Shown here: one piece after another, positions 26,327 to 33,945 of the stretch
Layout of the letters: every line of letters starts with the position of its first letter
Numbering within the stretch: position 1 is the stretch's first letter
Program-made: the position numbers and the translations under genes
Assembly: GCA_903878805.1 (NCBI GenBank)
Contig: CAIRJF010000033.1
Span: 1-64,000 of the forward strand
Source of the DNA: an uncultured Verrucomicrobia subdivision 3 bacterium
GTDB taxonomy: Bacteria > Verrucomicrobiota > Verrucomicrobiia > Limisphaerales > UBA11358
Direction of reading: 5' to 3'
DNA: 64,000 nt
Notes under the pieces: model-generated
Told to the model about the DNA's origin: nothing
The model's input: the letters and a program-made list of their open reading frames with translations, nothing else
Databases searched by the model: none

Positions 26327-26362
26327 AAAAAAACCGGCGGCATCCTAACGAATGCCGCCGGT
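26326..26362 (-). terminator. Rho-independent terminator of rpsU
   Basis: An 11-bp perfect GC-rich stem (26333-26343 with 26352-26362, loop 8) is followed on the minus strand by a run of seven T. It ends the rpsU transcript just before the next gene's ATG, so that gene needs its own promoter or read-through. Confidence 0.9.
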
Positions 26363-26383
26363 GGTGAAAATGCAAATCACGGC

Positions 26384-26581
26384 CTAGTCGTCAGCGTGGC
26401 GCGCGGCGAGCATGGCGGAGAAGCGCGAAACTTTTTCCTTACGACGGCGGACGGCACTCGGTTTTTCGAACTGCCGGCGGCTGCGCACGATTTTGAGCGT
26501 GCCTTCGCGGTCGACTTTTTTCTTCAGCCGACGCAACGCACGTTCCACAGGTTCGCCTTTTTTCAGTTTAATCTCTGTCAT
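26384..26581 (-). CDS. rpsU: 30S ribosomal protein S21
   Basis: 65 residues. MTEIKLKKGEPVERALRRLK is the conserved start, REGTLKIVRSRRQFEKPSAV the middle, and RRRKEKVSRF the basic end. S21 binds the 30S platform near the 3' end of 16S rRNA. ATG 26581 is chosen: it matches the family start and has GGAAGGAA nine bases upstream. The open frame to 26626 adds non-family residues. Confidence 0.95.
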   Translation of the reverse strand: MTEIKLKKGEPVERALRRLKKKVDREGTLKIVRSRRQFEKPSAVRRRKEKVSRFSAMLAARHADD

Positions 26582-26739
26582 TACACTCACTTCCTTCCGG
26601 GGGCGGGGATAACTTGCCTCAGGCAAATTCCCGCATAAATTTAGGAACGCGGAGAATAGGTTTTTGGCTGGTTAAGTCAATGAATAAAACCGCACGAACG
26701 GATTGATTCTTCATCGCTAATTCATCATTCTTCCTCGAA

Positions 26740-27801
26740 ATGAGCCTTGCTGAACATCGTCTGGCGATTGACAAACTCGACGCGCAAATCGTCAAGCTTC
26801 TCAACGAACGCACGCGCCATGTGCTGTCCATCGGCGAAATCAAGCTGGCGGCGGGTGAAGAAATTTATGCACCGCACCGCGAACGCGTCGTGTTCGACCG
26901 CGTGTGCGCGCACAACGTCGGGCCAATCACCAACGAACAGCTCCGCGCGATTTACCGCGAAATCATGTCCAGCGCGCTGGCGCTCGAAAAGACTATGACC
27001 ATCGCGTATTTCGGGCCGGAGGCAACTTTCACGCATCAGGCCGCGATTCAGAAATTCGGCGCGAGCCTGAATTACGCCGCGCAGAAAACCATCGGCGACG
27101 TGTTCACCGAAGTTTCCAAAATGAGCGCGGATTATGGCGTAGTGCCCGTGGAAAATTCCACCGAAGGCGTCGTCACGCACACGCTCGACATGTTCGTGGA
27201 CAGCGACCTGAAGATTGTTTCGCAGGTGCTGCTGAAGATTCAACAATGCCTGATGAGTAATTCGCCCAAAGCGAAAATCAAAAAACTTTACGTCCATCCG
27301 CAGTCACTCGCGCAATGCCGCGGCTGGCTGGCGAAAAATCTGCCGCGCGTGGAAATCGTGGAGACCTCGTCCAACGCGCGTTCCGCCGAACTCGCGGCGA
27401 AGGAAAAGTTTACCGCCGCACTCGGTGGCGTTCTCGCTTCTGAAAAATACGGCTTGAAGATTCTGGCACAGGACATTCAGGATAATTCCGTCAACGTCAC
27501 GCGCTTCATCGTCCTCGGCCGCACCTGTAGTCCGCCGACCGGCGACGACCGCACCAGCCTGATGCTGAGCGTGGCCGACAAAGCTGGCGCGCTGCACGAG
27601 GCCATCGCGGCGTTCAAGAAATTCAAGATCAACATGACGAAGATCGAATCCCGCCCCAGCAAGCGCAAGGCGTGGGAGTATTTCTTCTTCATTGATTGCG
27701 CCGGACATTATCAGGATGCGAAGGTTGCCAAGGCCATCCAGCATCTGGGCAAGCATTGCAACTTCGTGAAGATTCTTGGCTCGTATCCAAACGTGGAATA
27801 G
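26740..27801 (+). CDS. pheA: Bifunctional chorismate mutase / prephenate dehydratase
   Basis: Converts chorismate to prephenate and then phenylpyruvate for phenylalanine synthesis. Residues 1-85 are an AroQ-type chorismate mutase (RLAIDKLDAQIVKLLNERTR, EEIYAPHRE). Residues 88-265 are the dehydratase (IAYFGPEATFTHQAAIQKFG, YGVVPVENSTEGVVTHTLDM, KLYVHPQSLAQCRGWL, VNVTRFIVLGR). Residues 275-353 are the ACT domain (RTSLMLSVADKAGALHEAIA, NMTKIESRPSKRKAWEYFFF) with the ESRP feedback motif, so phenylalanine inhibition is expected. It has 353 residues and is divergent from rpsU. Confidence 0.96.
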   Translation: MSLAEHRLAIDKLDAQIVKLLNERTRHVLSIGEIKLAAGEEIYAPHRERVVFDRVCAHNVGPITNEQLRAIYREIMSSALALEKTMTIAYFGPEATFTHQAAIQKFGASLNYAAQKTIGDVFTEVSKMSADYGVVPVENSTEGVVTHTLDMFVDSDLKIVSQVLLKIQQCLMSNSPKAKIKKLYVHPQSLAQCRGWLAKNLPRVEIVETSSNARSAELAAKEKFTAALGGVLASEKYGLKILAQDIQDNSVNVTRFIVLGRTCSPPTGDDRTSLMLSVADKAGALHEAIAAFKKFKINMTKIESRPSKRKAWEYFFFIDCAGHYQDAKVAKAIQHLGKHCNFVKILGSYPNVE

Positions 27802-27945
27802 TCCCGCTGACCGCCGTGTGCGTTTTGTCGCTGGTTTGATGTCAGCGGTTGAAACGCCCGGCCTCACAATTTTTTGCAAATAAATTTTGCAAATCTTGCA
27901 TTCATGCAGAACTTTCTCGCCGTCAATTTCATTCAAATAAAATTT

Positions 27946-28698
27946 ATGAGCGGCGAAATTTCTCCCGTGATGGTGGTTATCGGCGGTGCTGGCGGCATCG
28001 GTTCCGCTGTGGCGCGACGGTTGGCGAAAAGCGGTTGTCAGCTCGTCCTGACCAGCCGCAATCCGGAACGACTGGTGCAAATCGGCGCGGAAACTGGCGC
28101 GCATACTTTTCCGCTCGATGCCCGCGACAGCGCAGCGGTGGAGACGCTGTTGCAATCCGTCTTGGCCAGTCACGGTCGCGTGGACGGCGTGGTGAATTGC
28201 GCCGGATCAATTTTATTGAAGCCGGCCCACCTCATCAGTGATCAGGAATTTGCCGACACGCTGGCCACTAATCTTACGACGGCGTTCAACCTGGTGCGCG
28301 CGGCGGCGCGATTGATGATGAAGCAGGCCGGCGGCGGCAGCATCGTGCTCTGCTCGTCGGTGGCGGCGCGGCGAGGATTGGTGAATCACGAAGCTATTGC
28401 CGCGGCCAAAGCCGGCGTCGAGGGATTGGCACTCGCCGCCGCCGCAAGTTACGCTCGGTTTGGCGTGCGGGTGAATTGCGTTGCCCCCGGCTTGACGCGC
28501 ACGGAACTGACTCGCTCGCTGACGCAAAATGAAGTGGTTGCCAAAATGTCCGCCGCGCTGCACCCGCTAGGACGCATCGGCGAACCGGCGGAGGTCGCGT
28601 CGGCGATTTGCTGGCTGCTGGATTGCGAACAAAGCTGGGTCACTGGCCAGGTCATCGGCATTGACGGTGGCCTCAGCCAGATTCAAGCGCGAAGCTGA
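27946..28698 (+). CDS. SDR-family oxidoreductase lacking the catalytic tyrosine
   Basis: Short-chain dehydrogenase/reductase fold, 250 residues. VVIGGAGGIGSAVARRLAKS is the dinucleotide loop, followed by FPLDARDSAAVETLLQSVLA, GVVNCAGSILLKPA (NAG-type motif) and GSIVLCSSVAARRGLVN with the active-site Ser. The later segment is RFGVRVNCVAPGLTRTELT, and it ends GQVIGIDGGLSQ. In the expected YxxxK position it reads IAAAK, so Tyr is replaced by Ile while the Lys is kept. Activity may be altered or lost. ATG 27946 (MSGEISPV) is preferred to the upstream ATG at 27874. The gene is convergent with aldH, two bases apart. Confidence 0.82.
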   Translation: MSGEISPVMVVIGGAGGIGSAVARRLAKSGCQLVLTSRNPERLVQIGAETGAHTFPLDARDSAAVETLLQSVLASHGRVDGVVNCAGSILLKPAHLISDQEFADTLATNLTTAFNLVRAAARLMMKQAGGGSIVLCSSVAARRGLVNHEAIAAAKAGVEGLALAAAASYARFGVRVNCVAPGLTRTELTRSLTQNEVVAKMSAALHPLGRIGEPAEVASAICWLLDCEQSWVTGQVIGIDGGLSQIQARS

Positions 28699-28700
28699 TT

Positions 28701-30083
28701 TCAGTCACGCAGGAGAAAGTTCAGCGCGCGTTTGAGACGCGCGACCGAAAGCCGGGCGGGCGGATACCGGAACGGCAAATCCAGCCAAGTTCCCCGCCGC
28801 AAGACGGAGCGCTGATGTGAGAAAGCGTCAAACCCAGCGCGACCGTGGTAAGTGCCGAAGCCACTCTGCCCCAAACCGCCAAACGGCAGACCGGTCCCAA
28901 CCATCTGGGCGATGACGTCATTCACACAAACACCGCCGGACCGCAATTCATTGATCATTTTTTCTTCGCACGCCCGGTCTTGTGTGAACAAATACAACGC
29001 CAGCGGCGTCGGGGCAGCTTGCAAACGTGCGGTGACTTCGGCCATGTCGTCAAATTCCAACACGGGCAAGACCGGACCAAAAATTTCCTCGCGTAAGACT
29101 GGCGCACCGGCGGCGACCTCCGTCAAAACTGTCGGGGATAAAAATAACTCCTGCCGGTCATGTTCACCGCCGTAGAAGATTTTTCCCTCGCGCAAATAAT
29201 TTACCAGCCGGTCAAAATGCTTCGCGTTCACAATCCGGCCGTAATCCGTTGAACGGCGCGGGTCTGCGCCATAAAATTCCAACAGACTTTTTTTGAGCGC
29301 CTGCAGAAAAGGTTCGCGCACGCGACTATGAACGTGGACATGGTCTGGCGCAACGCACGTCTGGCCGGCACCGAGAAATTTGCCCCACGCGATGCGGCGC
29401 GCGGCGAGTTCGATTTTCGCGTCGGCACAGACAATGGCGGGACATTTACCGCCAAGCTCCAAGGTCACCGGCGTCAGATGCCGCGCCGCCGCCGCCATTA
29501 CAATCCGGCCAACCCGCGCGCTGCCGGTGAAAAATATTTTGTCGAATTTTTCTTGCAACAAAGCGACGGCAACTTCCGCTCCGCCGTTCACCGGCGAAAT
29601 ATATTCCGGCGAAAAATTTTCGGCGACCAAAGTTGTCAGCACTTCCGCCGTGCGCGGCGCGAGTTCAGAAGGTTTCAAGATGACCGCATTGCCCGCTGCG
29701 ATGGCGCTGACGAGCGGCGACAGCAGCAATTGCACCGGATAATTCCATGGCCCGACAATCAGCGCGACGCCGAACGGCTCCGGCTGCACCCAACCGCGCG
29801 CGGGCGCGACGAGCCACGGCGTGCGCCGTTTTAACGGCGCGACCCAGCGCGACAAATGACGCAAAGCGTGGCTGATTTCTGCATGCACAAAACCGAGTTC
29901 GGACGAAAGCGATTGATACGGCGATTTGCCAAGGTCGGCTTGCAAGGCGGCGAGAATGGCCGGCTCGTGCTGCTGGAGCGCGGCGGAAAGTTTTTGCAAC
30001 TGTTCCCGGCGAAACGCCAGCGGACGCGTGCCGCCCGTCGCAAAAAAATCGCGGGCGCGGCGGACAGGTTCGGCGAATTGCAT
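28701..30083 (-). CDS. aldH: Aldehyde dehydrogenase, ALDH3-like; likely carotenoid aldehyde dehydrogenase
   Basis: NAD(P)-dependent oxidation of an aldehyde to the acid. Motifs: PFGVALIVGPWNYPVQLLLS (the N of the active site), NAVILKPSELAPRTA, KIFFTGSARVGRIV, VTLELGGKCPAIV (general-base Glu), GAGQTCVAPDHV (catalytic Cys), EEIFGPVLPVLEFDD and GLGQSGFGTYHGRAGF. It has 460 residues; ATG 30083 is chosen because the longer frame from 30233 overlaps the divergent TPR gene. The ALDH3-like type and the crtP-crtQ-crtO neighbourhood suggest it is the counterpart of S. aureus AldH, which oxidises 4,4'-diaponeurosporenal. That role is an inference from context, as ALDH specificity cannot be read from sequence. 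Confidence 0.88.
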   Translation of the reverse strand: MQFAEPVRRARDFFATGGTRPLAFRREQLQKLSAALQQHEPAILAALQADLGKSPYQSLSSELGFVHAEISHALRHLSRWVAPLKRRTPWLVAPARGWVQPEPFGVALIVGPWNYPVQLLLSPLVSAIAAGNAVILKPSELAPRTAEVLTTLVAENFSPEYISPVNGGAEVAVALLQEKFDKIFFTGSARVGRIVMAAAARHLTPVTLELGGKCPAIVCADAKIELAARRIAWGKFLGAGQTCVAPDHVHVHSRVREPFLQALKKSLLEFYGADPRRSTDYGRIVNAKHFDRLVNYLREGKIFYGGEHDRQELFLSPTVLTEVAAGAPVLREEIFGPVLPVLEFDDMAEVTARLQAAPTPLALYLFTQDRACEEKMINELRSGGVCVNDVIAQMVGTGLPFGGLGQSGFGTYHGRAGFDAFSHQRSVLRRGTWLDLPFRYPPARLSVARLKRALNFLLRD

Positions 30084-30129
30084 AAACAATTTGGTGAAAG
30101 TTGTCCCGCAGCGTATAAATTGGCAAGCG
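30084..30129. promoter_or_regulatory. Short divergent intergenic region, aldH / crt operon
   Basis: Only 46 bases separate the start of aldH (minus) from the start of the TPR-crtP-crtQ-crtO operon (plus). If transcription starts here in both directions, the promoters must overlap or lie partly in the coding sequences. I cannot assign -10 or -35 boxes with confidence. Confidence 0.35.
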
Positions 30130-30915
30130 ATGTTTCGACTTTTGATTTTAAGTTTGTGGCTGTCCGCCGCCGCGTTGCGCGCCGACACTTCCACGAACCT
30201 GCCACCGGCACTCTCGGGCGTGGCGGAGTTCAACGCGGGGTATCAATCGTGGGATGAAAAAAGTTTTGCCCGCGCCAGCGAACTGTTCCAGCAGGCGACC
30301 GCGCAAGCACCGGACAACGCGACAAATTTTTACTGGCTCGGCGCGTCCGAGTTTCACCGGATGCTTTTGTTGCGCAGCTTGGCCGGCCAGACGACGGTGG
30401 CGGACGCGGCGCAGGCGGCGGCGCTGAAAGCATTGAATCAAGCGGTTAAACTGGATCCGCATCAGGCGGAAAGTCATGCGCTACTCGGCACAATTTACGG
30501 CATCCGCATCAGCGACCTCTGGGTGCGCGCAATTTTTTTGGGGCCGCGCGTGATGTCGCAGCGCGACGCGGCGCTGGCCGATGGCGGGAAAAATCCACGC
30601 GTGCGCTACCTGCTAGGGACTTGCGAATTTTACACCGCGAGCAAACCGGCGGACTGGGAAAAAACGTTGCAAACATTCTTGCTCGCGGAAAAGTTATTTG
30701 AAGCCGAAGCTACCGAACCGGTCGCGCCGCTGGAACCGCGCTGGGGACGCAGCAGTTGCCGGACTTTCATCGGGCTGACTTACGAAAAACTCGGCGAGCG
30801 CGCGTTGGCGGCGGATTATTTCCGCAAAGCGCTGGCGGAAAACACCACCGACAGTCTGGCGCGGGCCGGACTGGCGCGCGTCAGCGAGATTCAATCCAAA
30901 TCAAATCAACCATGA
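30130..30915 (+). CDS. Exported tetratricopeptide-repeat protein, first gene of the crt operon
   Basis: 261 residues. It begins with a signal peptide (FRLLILSLWLSAAALRADTS, cleavage expected near ALRA). Helical TPR-like repeats follow: GVAEFNAGYQSWDEKSFARA with SELFQQATAQAPDNATNFYW, the KALNQAVKLDPHQAESHALL unit and EKLGERALAADYFRKALAEN. ATG 30130 is the only start giving a signal peptide. Its TGA overlaps the crtP ATG (ATGA), so the two are translationally coupled. No role in carotenoid synthesis is established for such a protein. It may be a periplasmic scaffold or may handle pigment delivery; this is speculation from position. Confidence 0.8.
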   Translation: MFRLLILSLWLSAAALRADTSTNLPPALSGVAEFNAGYQSWDEKSFARASELFQQATAQAPDNATNFYWLGASEFHRMLLLRSLAGQTTVADAAQAAALKALNQAVKLDPHQAESHALLGTIYGIRISDLWVRAIFLGPRVMSQRDAALADGGKNPRVRYLLGTCEFYTASKPADWEKTLQTFLLAEKLFEAEATEPVAPLEPRWGRSSCRTFIGLTYEKLGERALAADYFRKALAENTTDSLARAGLARVSEIQSKSNQP

Positions 30916-32393
30916 GCAGCAAAAAAGTCATTGTCATTGGTGCCGGACTGGGCGGATTGTCGGCCGCGATTTCATTGCGGCAGGCGGGCTACGCAGTCGA
31001 GATATTCGAAAAAAATTCACAGATTGGCGGCAAGCTGAATTTGCTCCAAGCGCAGGGCTATACGTTTGACCTCGGCCCGTCCATTCTCACCTTGCCGCAC
31101 ATTTTTGAACGGCTTTTCACGGCGAGCGGCAAAAAAATGGCGGATTATTTTGCCATCCGCCCGCTGCGCCCACACTGGCGAAATTTTTTTGAGGATGGCG
31201 TCACGCTGGACTTGTATCCGGAGCCGGAAAAGATGGCCGCCGAGGCGCGCAAGGTGTGCGAACCGCCGGAGAACATCGAGCGGTTTCTCAAATACTCCGC
31301 CGACCTCTACGATTTGACCAACGACGGCTATTTCGAGCAAGGCTTAGATGACTGGCGCGCGTTCGGCAAACATTATGGGCCGTGGAAATTTTTCCAATTT
31401 GATCTCTTTCGCACGATGCACCAGGGCGTCGCCGCGCATTTGCAGACGCAATACTTCCGCGACATCTTTGATTTTTTCATCAAATACGTCGGCTCGTCGG
31501 CTTATCGCGCGCCGGCCTTCATGAACTCGCTGCCGACGATCCAGTTTCGCTATGACCTCTGGTATGTGGATGGCGGACTTTACAACATCGCGCGCGGTCT
31601 CGGTCGTCTGCTCGACGAACTCGGCATCACAGTTCACCTCAACGCCGAAGTCAGCGAAGTGCGCCGAGAAAATGACCGCGTCACTGGCCTTGTCGTCAAC
31701 GGCGCGTTTCACGCGGCGGACATCGTCGTCTCTAACATGGAAGTGATTCCGGCCTACGAAAAACTGTTGCGCGCGGACAAAAAATTCATCGCGTCGCTGG
31801 AAAAAAAACTGGAGCCGACGTGTTCCGGGCTGGTGCTGGATCTCGGCCTCGACTGCCAGTATCCGCAACTTGCGCACCACAACTTCTTTTTCTCCGGCCA
31901 CCAGCGCGAGCATTTCCGCACGGTGTTTCAAAAATATGAATTGCCCGCCGACCCGACGATTTATCTCGTGGCCGCGTCCAAATCCGACCCCACCGTCGCA
32001 CCGCCGGGCTGCGACTGCCTGAAAATTTTGCCGCACATCCCGCACATCAACGACGCGCAGCCACTCACGCGCGAAGATTATTTGCGCTTCAAAGACCGCA
32101 TCATTGACAAGCTCGAACGCATGGGCTTGAAAGATTTGCGGAAACACATCGTCTTCGAACACGTCCTGACGCCGCACGACATCCGCGAAAAATATAATTC
32201 CAACAAAGGCTCCATCTACGGTGTCGTCAGCGACCGCTGGAAAAATCTCGCGTTCAAAGCGCCGAAACAAAGCACGCTCTACCCGAATTTATTTTTCGTC
32301 GGCGGCTCGGTAAACCCCGGCGGCGGCATGCCGATGGTCGTGCTGTGCGGCCAGAACGTCGCCAAAAAAATTGTCGCGTGGGATCAGTCATGA
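30912..32393 (+). CDS. crtP: 4,4'-diaponeurosporene oxygenase-like carotenoid oxidase
   Basis: An FAD-dependent CrtI/CrtN-superfamily protein, 493 residues. The dinucleotide loop VIVIGAGLGGLSAAISLRQA (GxGxxG at residues 10-15) is followed by FDLGPSILTLPHIFERLF, FIKYVGSSAYRAP, YPQLAHHNFFFSGH, LERMGLKDLRKHIVFEHVLT and FVGGSVNPGGGMPMVVL. These segments recall S. aureus CrtP (remembered: FDLGPSILTMPYIFEKLF, FIKYVGSSSYDAP, CQYPQLAHHNFFF, GGSVNPGGGMPMV) much more than CrtN. CrtP oxidises the terminal methyl of C30 carotenoids to an aldehyde or acid, at the membrane. Coupled to the TPR gene upstream and crtQ downstream by ATGA overlaps. Confidence 0.9.
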   Translation: MSSKKVIVIGAGLGGLSAAISLRQAGYAVEIFEKNSQIGGKLNLLQAQGYTFDLGPSILTLPHIFERLFTASGKKMADYFAIRPLRPHWRNFFEDGVTLDLYPEPEKMAAEARKVCEPPENIERFLKYSADLYDLTNDGYFEQGLDDWRAFGKHYGPWKFFQFDLFRTMHQGVAAHLQTQYFRDIFDFFIKYVGSSAYRAPAFMNSLPTIQFRYDLWYVDGGLYNIARGLGRLLDELGITVHLNAEVSEVRRENDRVTGLVVNGAFHAADIVVSNMEVIPAYEKLLRADKKFIASLEKKLEPTCSGLVLDLGLDCQYPQLAHHNFFFSGHQREHFRTVFQKYELPADPTIYLVAASKSDPTVAPPGCDCLKILPHIPHINDAQPLTREDYLRFKDRIIDKLERMGLKDLRKHIVFEHVLTPHDIREKYNSNKGSIYGVVSDRWKNLAFKAPKQSTLYPNLFFVGGSVNPGGGMPMVVLCGQNVAKKIVAWDQS

Positions 32394-33478
32394 TGCTGCC
32401 AGTCATCCTCGGCGTTTTTTGGCTGGCGGGCTGGCTCATGCTGGGCCGCATCAAACCCTGCCGCGCCATGGCCGCCGTCCCGACAGCGACGCTCGCGCAA
32501 AAACTTTCCATCATCATCCCGTCGCGAAACGAGGAAAAAAATCTTCCGCGCCTGCTCGCCTCGTTGCAACGCCAGCCGGTTCACGCCCGCGAAATTATCG
32601 TGGTCAACGACGCCTCCACCGACCGCACCGTGGCCGTCGCGCGCGAATTTGGCGCGACGGTGCGGGACGCCCCGCCATTGCCGGACGGCTGGCGCGGAAA
32701 AACCTGGGCCTGCCAGCATGGCGCGGCGGAAGCCAAAGGCGAATGGCTATTGTTTCTGGACGCAGACACCTGGTTTGAAGCGGACGGTTTGCCGCGCGTT
32801 TTGGCGGAATTTCACGACGGCGGCGGCGCGTTGTCCGTCGCGCCGTTGCACCGCGTGCGCGCATTGCACGAGCAGTTCTCCGCATTTTTCAATCTCATCA
32901 TGCTCACCGGAACCGGCGCGTTCACCGTGCTGGGCGACCGCCTGACGCCGCGCGGTCTGCTGGGGCAATTTTTATTGATCGAAGCCGCCGCCTACGCGCG
33001 TGTCGGCGGCCATCGCGAAGTCAGAGGGCAGATTCTCGAAAATTTCTGGCTCGCGGAAAAATTGCGCGCCGCCGGTGTGCCGCTGCGTTGTTGCGGCGGG
33101 GAAAATGTTTTTTCCTTTCGCATGTATCCGTCCGGCTGGATGGAAATGACCGAAGGCTGGGTTAAAGGCTTCGCGGCGGGCGCGGGCAAAACTCCGTTGC
33201 CGCTGGTGCTGCTCGTGACCGCGTGGTTGAGCGGACTCATCATGGCCGCCGCTTGCCTGCTGCTCGTCAAAAATTTTGCGCTCCACGTTTTGATTTACGC
33301 GCTTTACGCGGCACAGTTCGGCTGGCTGCTGCGGCGCGTCGGCACGTTTCACTGGCTCACGGCGCTGCTGTATCCGCTACCGCTCGCGTTTTATTTTTCG
33401 ACCTTCACGCGCTCGGCCTGGCGGGCGACGCGTAAAAAATCCGTCACGTGGAAAGGCAGGCAGATCCATGCTGATTGA
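32390..33478 (+). CDS. crtQ: Carotenoid glycosyltransferase, CrtQ-like (GT2)
   Basis: 362 residues: one N-terminal membrane helix, a GT2 domain and C-terminal membrane helices. GT2 motifs are LSIIIPSRNEEKNLPRLLAS, IIVVNDASTDRTVAVAREFG, WLLFLDADTWFE (DxD) and ENFWLAEKLRAAGVPLRCC. FSFRMYPSGWMEMTEGWVKG and the end SVTWKGRQI match my memory of S. aureus CrtQ, which adds glucose to the carotenoid carboxylate as an ester. ATG 32390 overlaps the crtP stop (ATGA). The sugar donor cannot be read from sequence. Confidence 0.88.
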   Translation: MMLPVILGVFWLAGWLMLGRIKPCRAMAAVPTATLAQKLSIIIPSRNEEKNLPRLLASLQRQPVHAREIIVVNDASTDRTVAVAREFGATVRDAPPLPDGWRGKTWACQHGAAEAKGEWLLFLDADTWFEADGLPRVLAEFHDGGGALSVAPLHRVRALHEQFSAFFNLIMLTGTGAFTVLGDRLTPRGLLGQFLLIEAAAYARVGGHREVRGQILENFWLAEKLRAAGVPLRCCGGENVFSFRMYPSGWMEMTEGWVKGFAAGAGKTPLPLVLLVTAWLSGLIMAAACLLLVKNFALHVLIYALYAAQFGWLLRRVGTFHWLTALLYPLPLAFYFSTFTRSAWRATRKKSVTWKGRQIHAD

Positions 33479-33941
33479 ACTGCCCATCACCGAAATTATT
33501 TTGCTCAACGCGACGGCGTGGTTGCTCATCCAATTCGGCCTGGCGTGGTGGCTGACGCGGATTTCCGCCGGACATTTCAACCCGCGCAGCCCGCTGGCGC
33601 AACTCTGGCGCTGGGAAAAATCCGGCCGCGCCTACGAAAAATTTTTTGCCATCAAGCGCTGGAAAGATTCGCTGCCGGACGGCGCGCGCTGGCTGGGCGA
33701 CGCATTCTCCAAAGCCGACTTGCGCAAGCGCACACCGGAATTCTTCGAGCAATTTTTGCGCGAAACGTGGCGCGGCGAAGTGGTTCACTGGCTGGCGCTG
33801 CTGGCCGTGCCGCTGTTTGCGATCTGGAATCCGCCGTGGGCGGTCGCCGTGAACGGACTTTATGCGCTGGCGGCGAACCTGCCGTGTATCCTCGTCCAAC
33901 GCTACAACCGCAGCCGGTTTCTCCGCGTGACCGCAGAATAA
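33468..33941 (+). CDS. crtO: Glycosyl-carotenoid acyltransferase, CrtO-like
   Basis: 157 residues with an N-terminal membrane helix (ILLNATAWLLIQFGLAWWLT) and a second hydrophobic region near the end. Diagnostic segments: YEKFFAIKRWKDSLPDGARW, RGEVVHWLALLAVPLF and NLPCILVQRYNRSRFL. The remembered S. aureus CrtO ends in a similar NVPIIIVQRYNRPRL stretch. CrtO acylates the sugar of the glycosyl carotenoid in the last step of staphyloxanthin synthesis. It is not the ketolase also called CrtO. Its start lies inside crtQ (11-base overlap). It ends 4 bases before the convergent crtN. Confidence 0.87.
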   Translation: MLIELPITEIILLNATAWLLIQFGLAWWLTRISAGHFNPRSPLAQLWRWEKSGRAYEKFFAIKRWKDSLPDGARWLGDAFSKADLRKRTPEFFEQFLRETWRGEVVHWLALLAVPLFAIWNPPWAVAVNGLYALAANLPCILVQRYNRSRFLRVTAE

Positions 33942-33945
33942 TTTT

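Noticed and set aside
33468-33941. crtO as the beta-carotene ketolase of the same name
   Set aside because: The protein has only 157 residues and the acyltransferase-type pattern; the ketolase is a large FAD protein.
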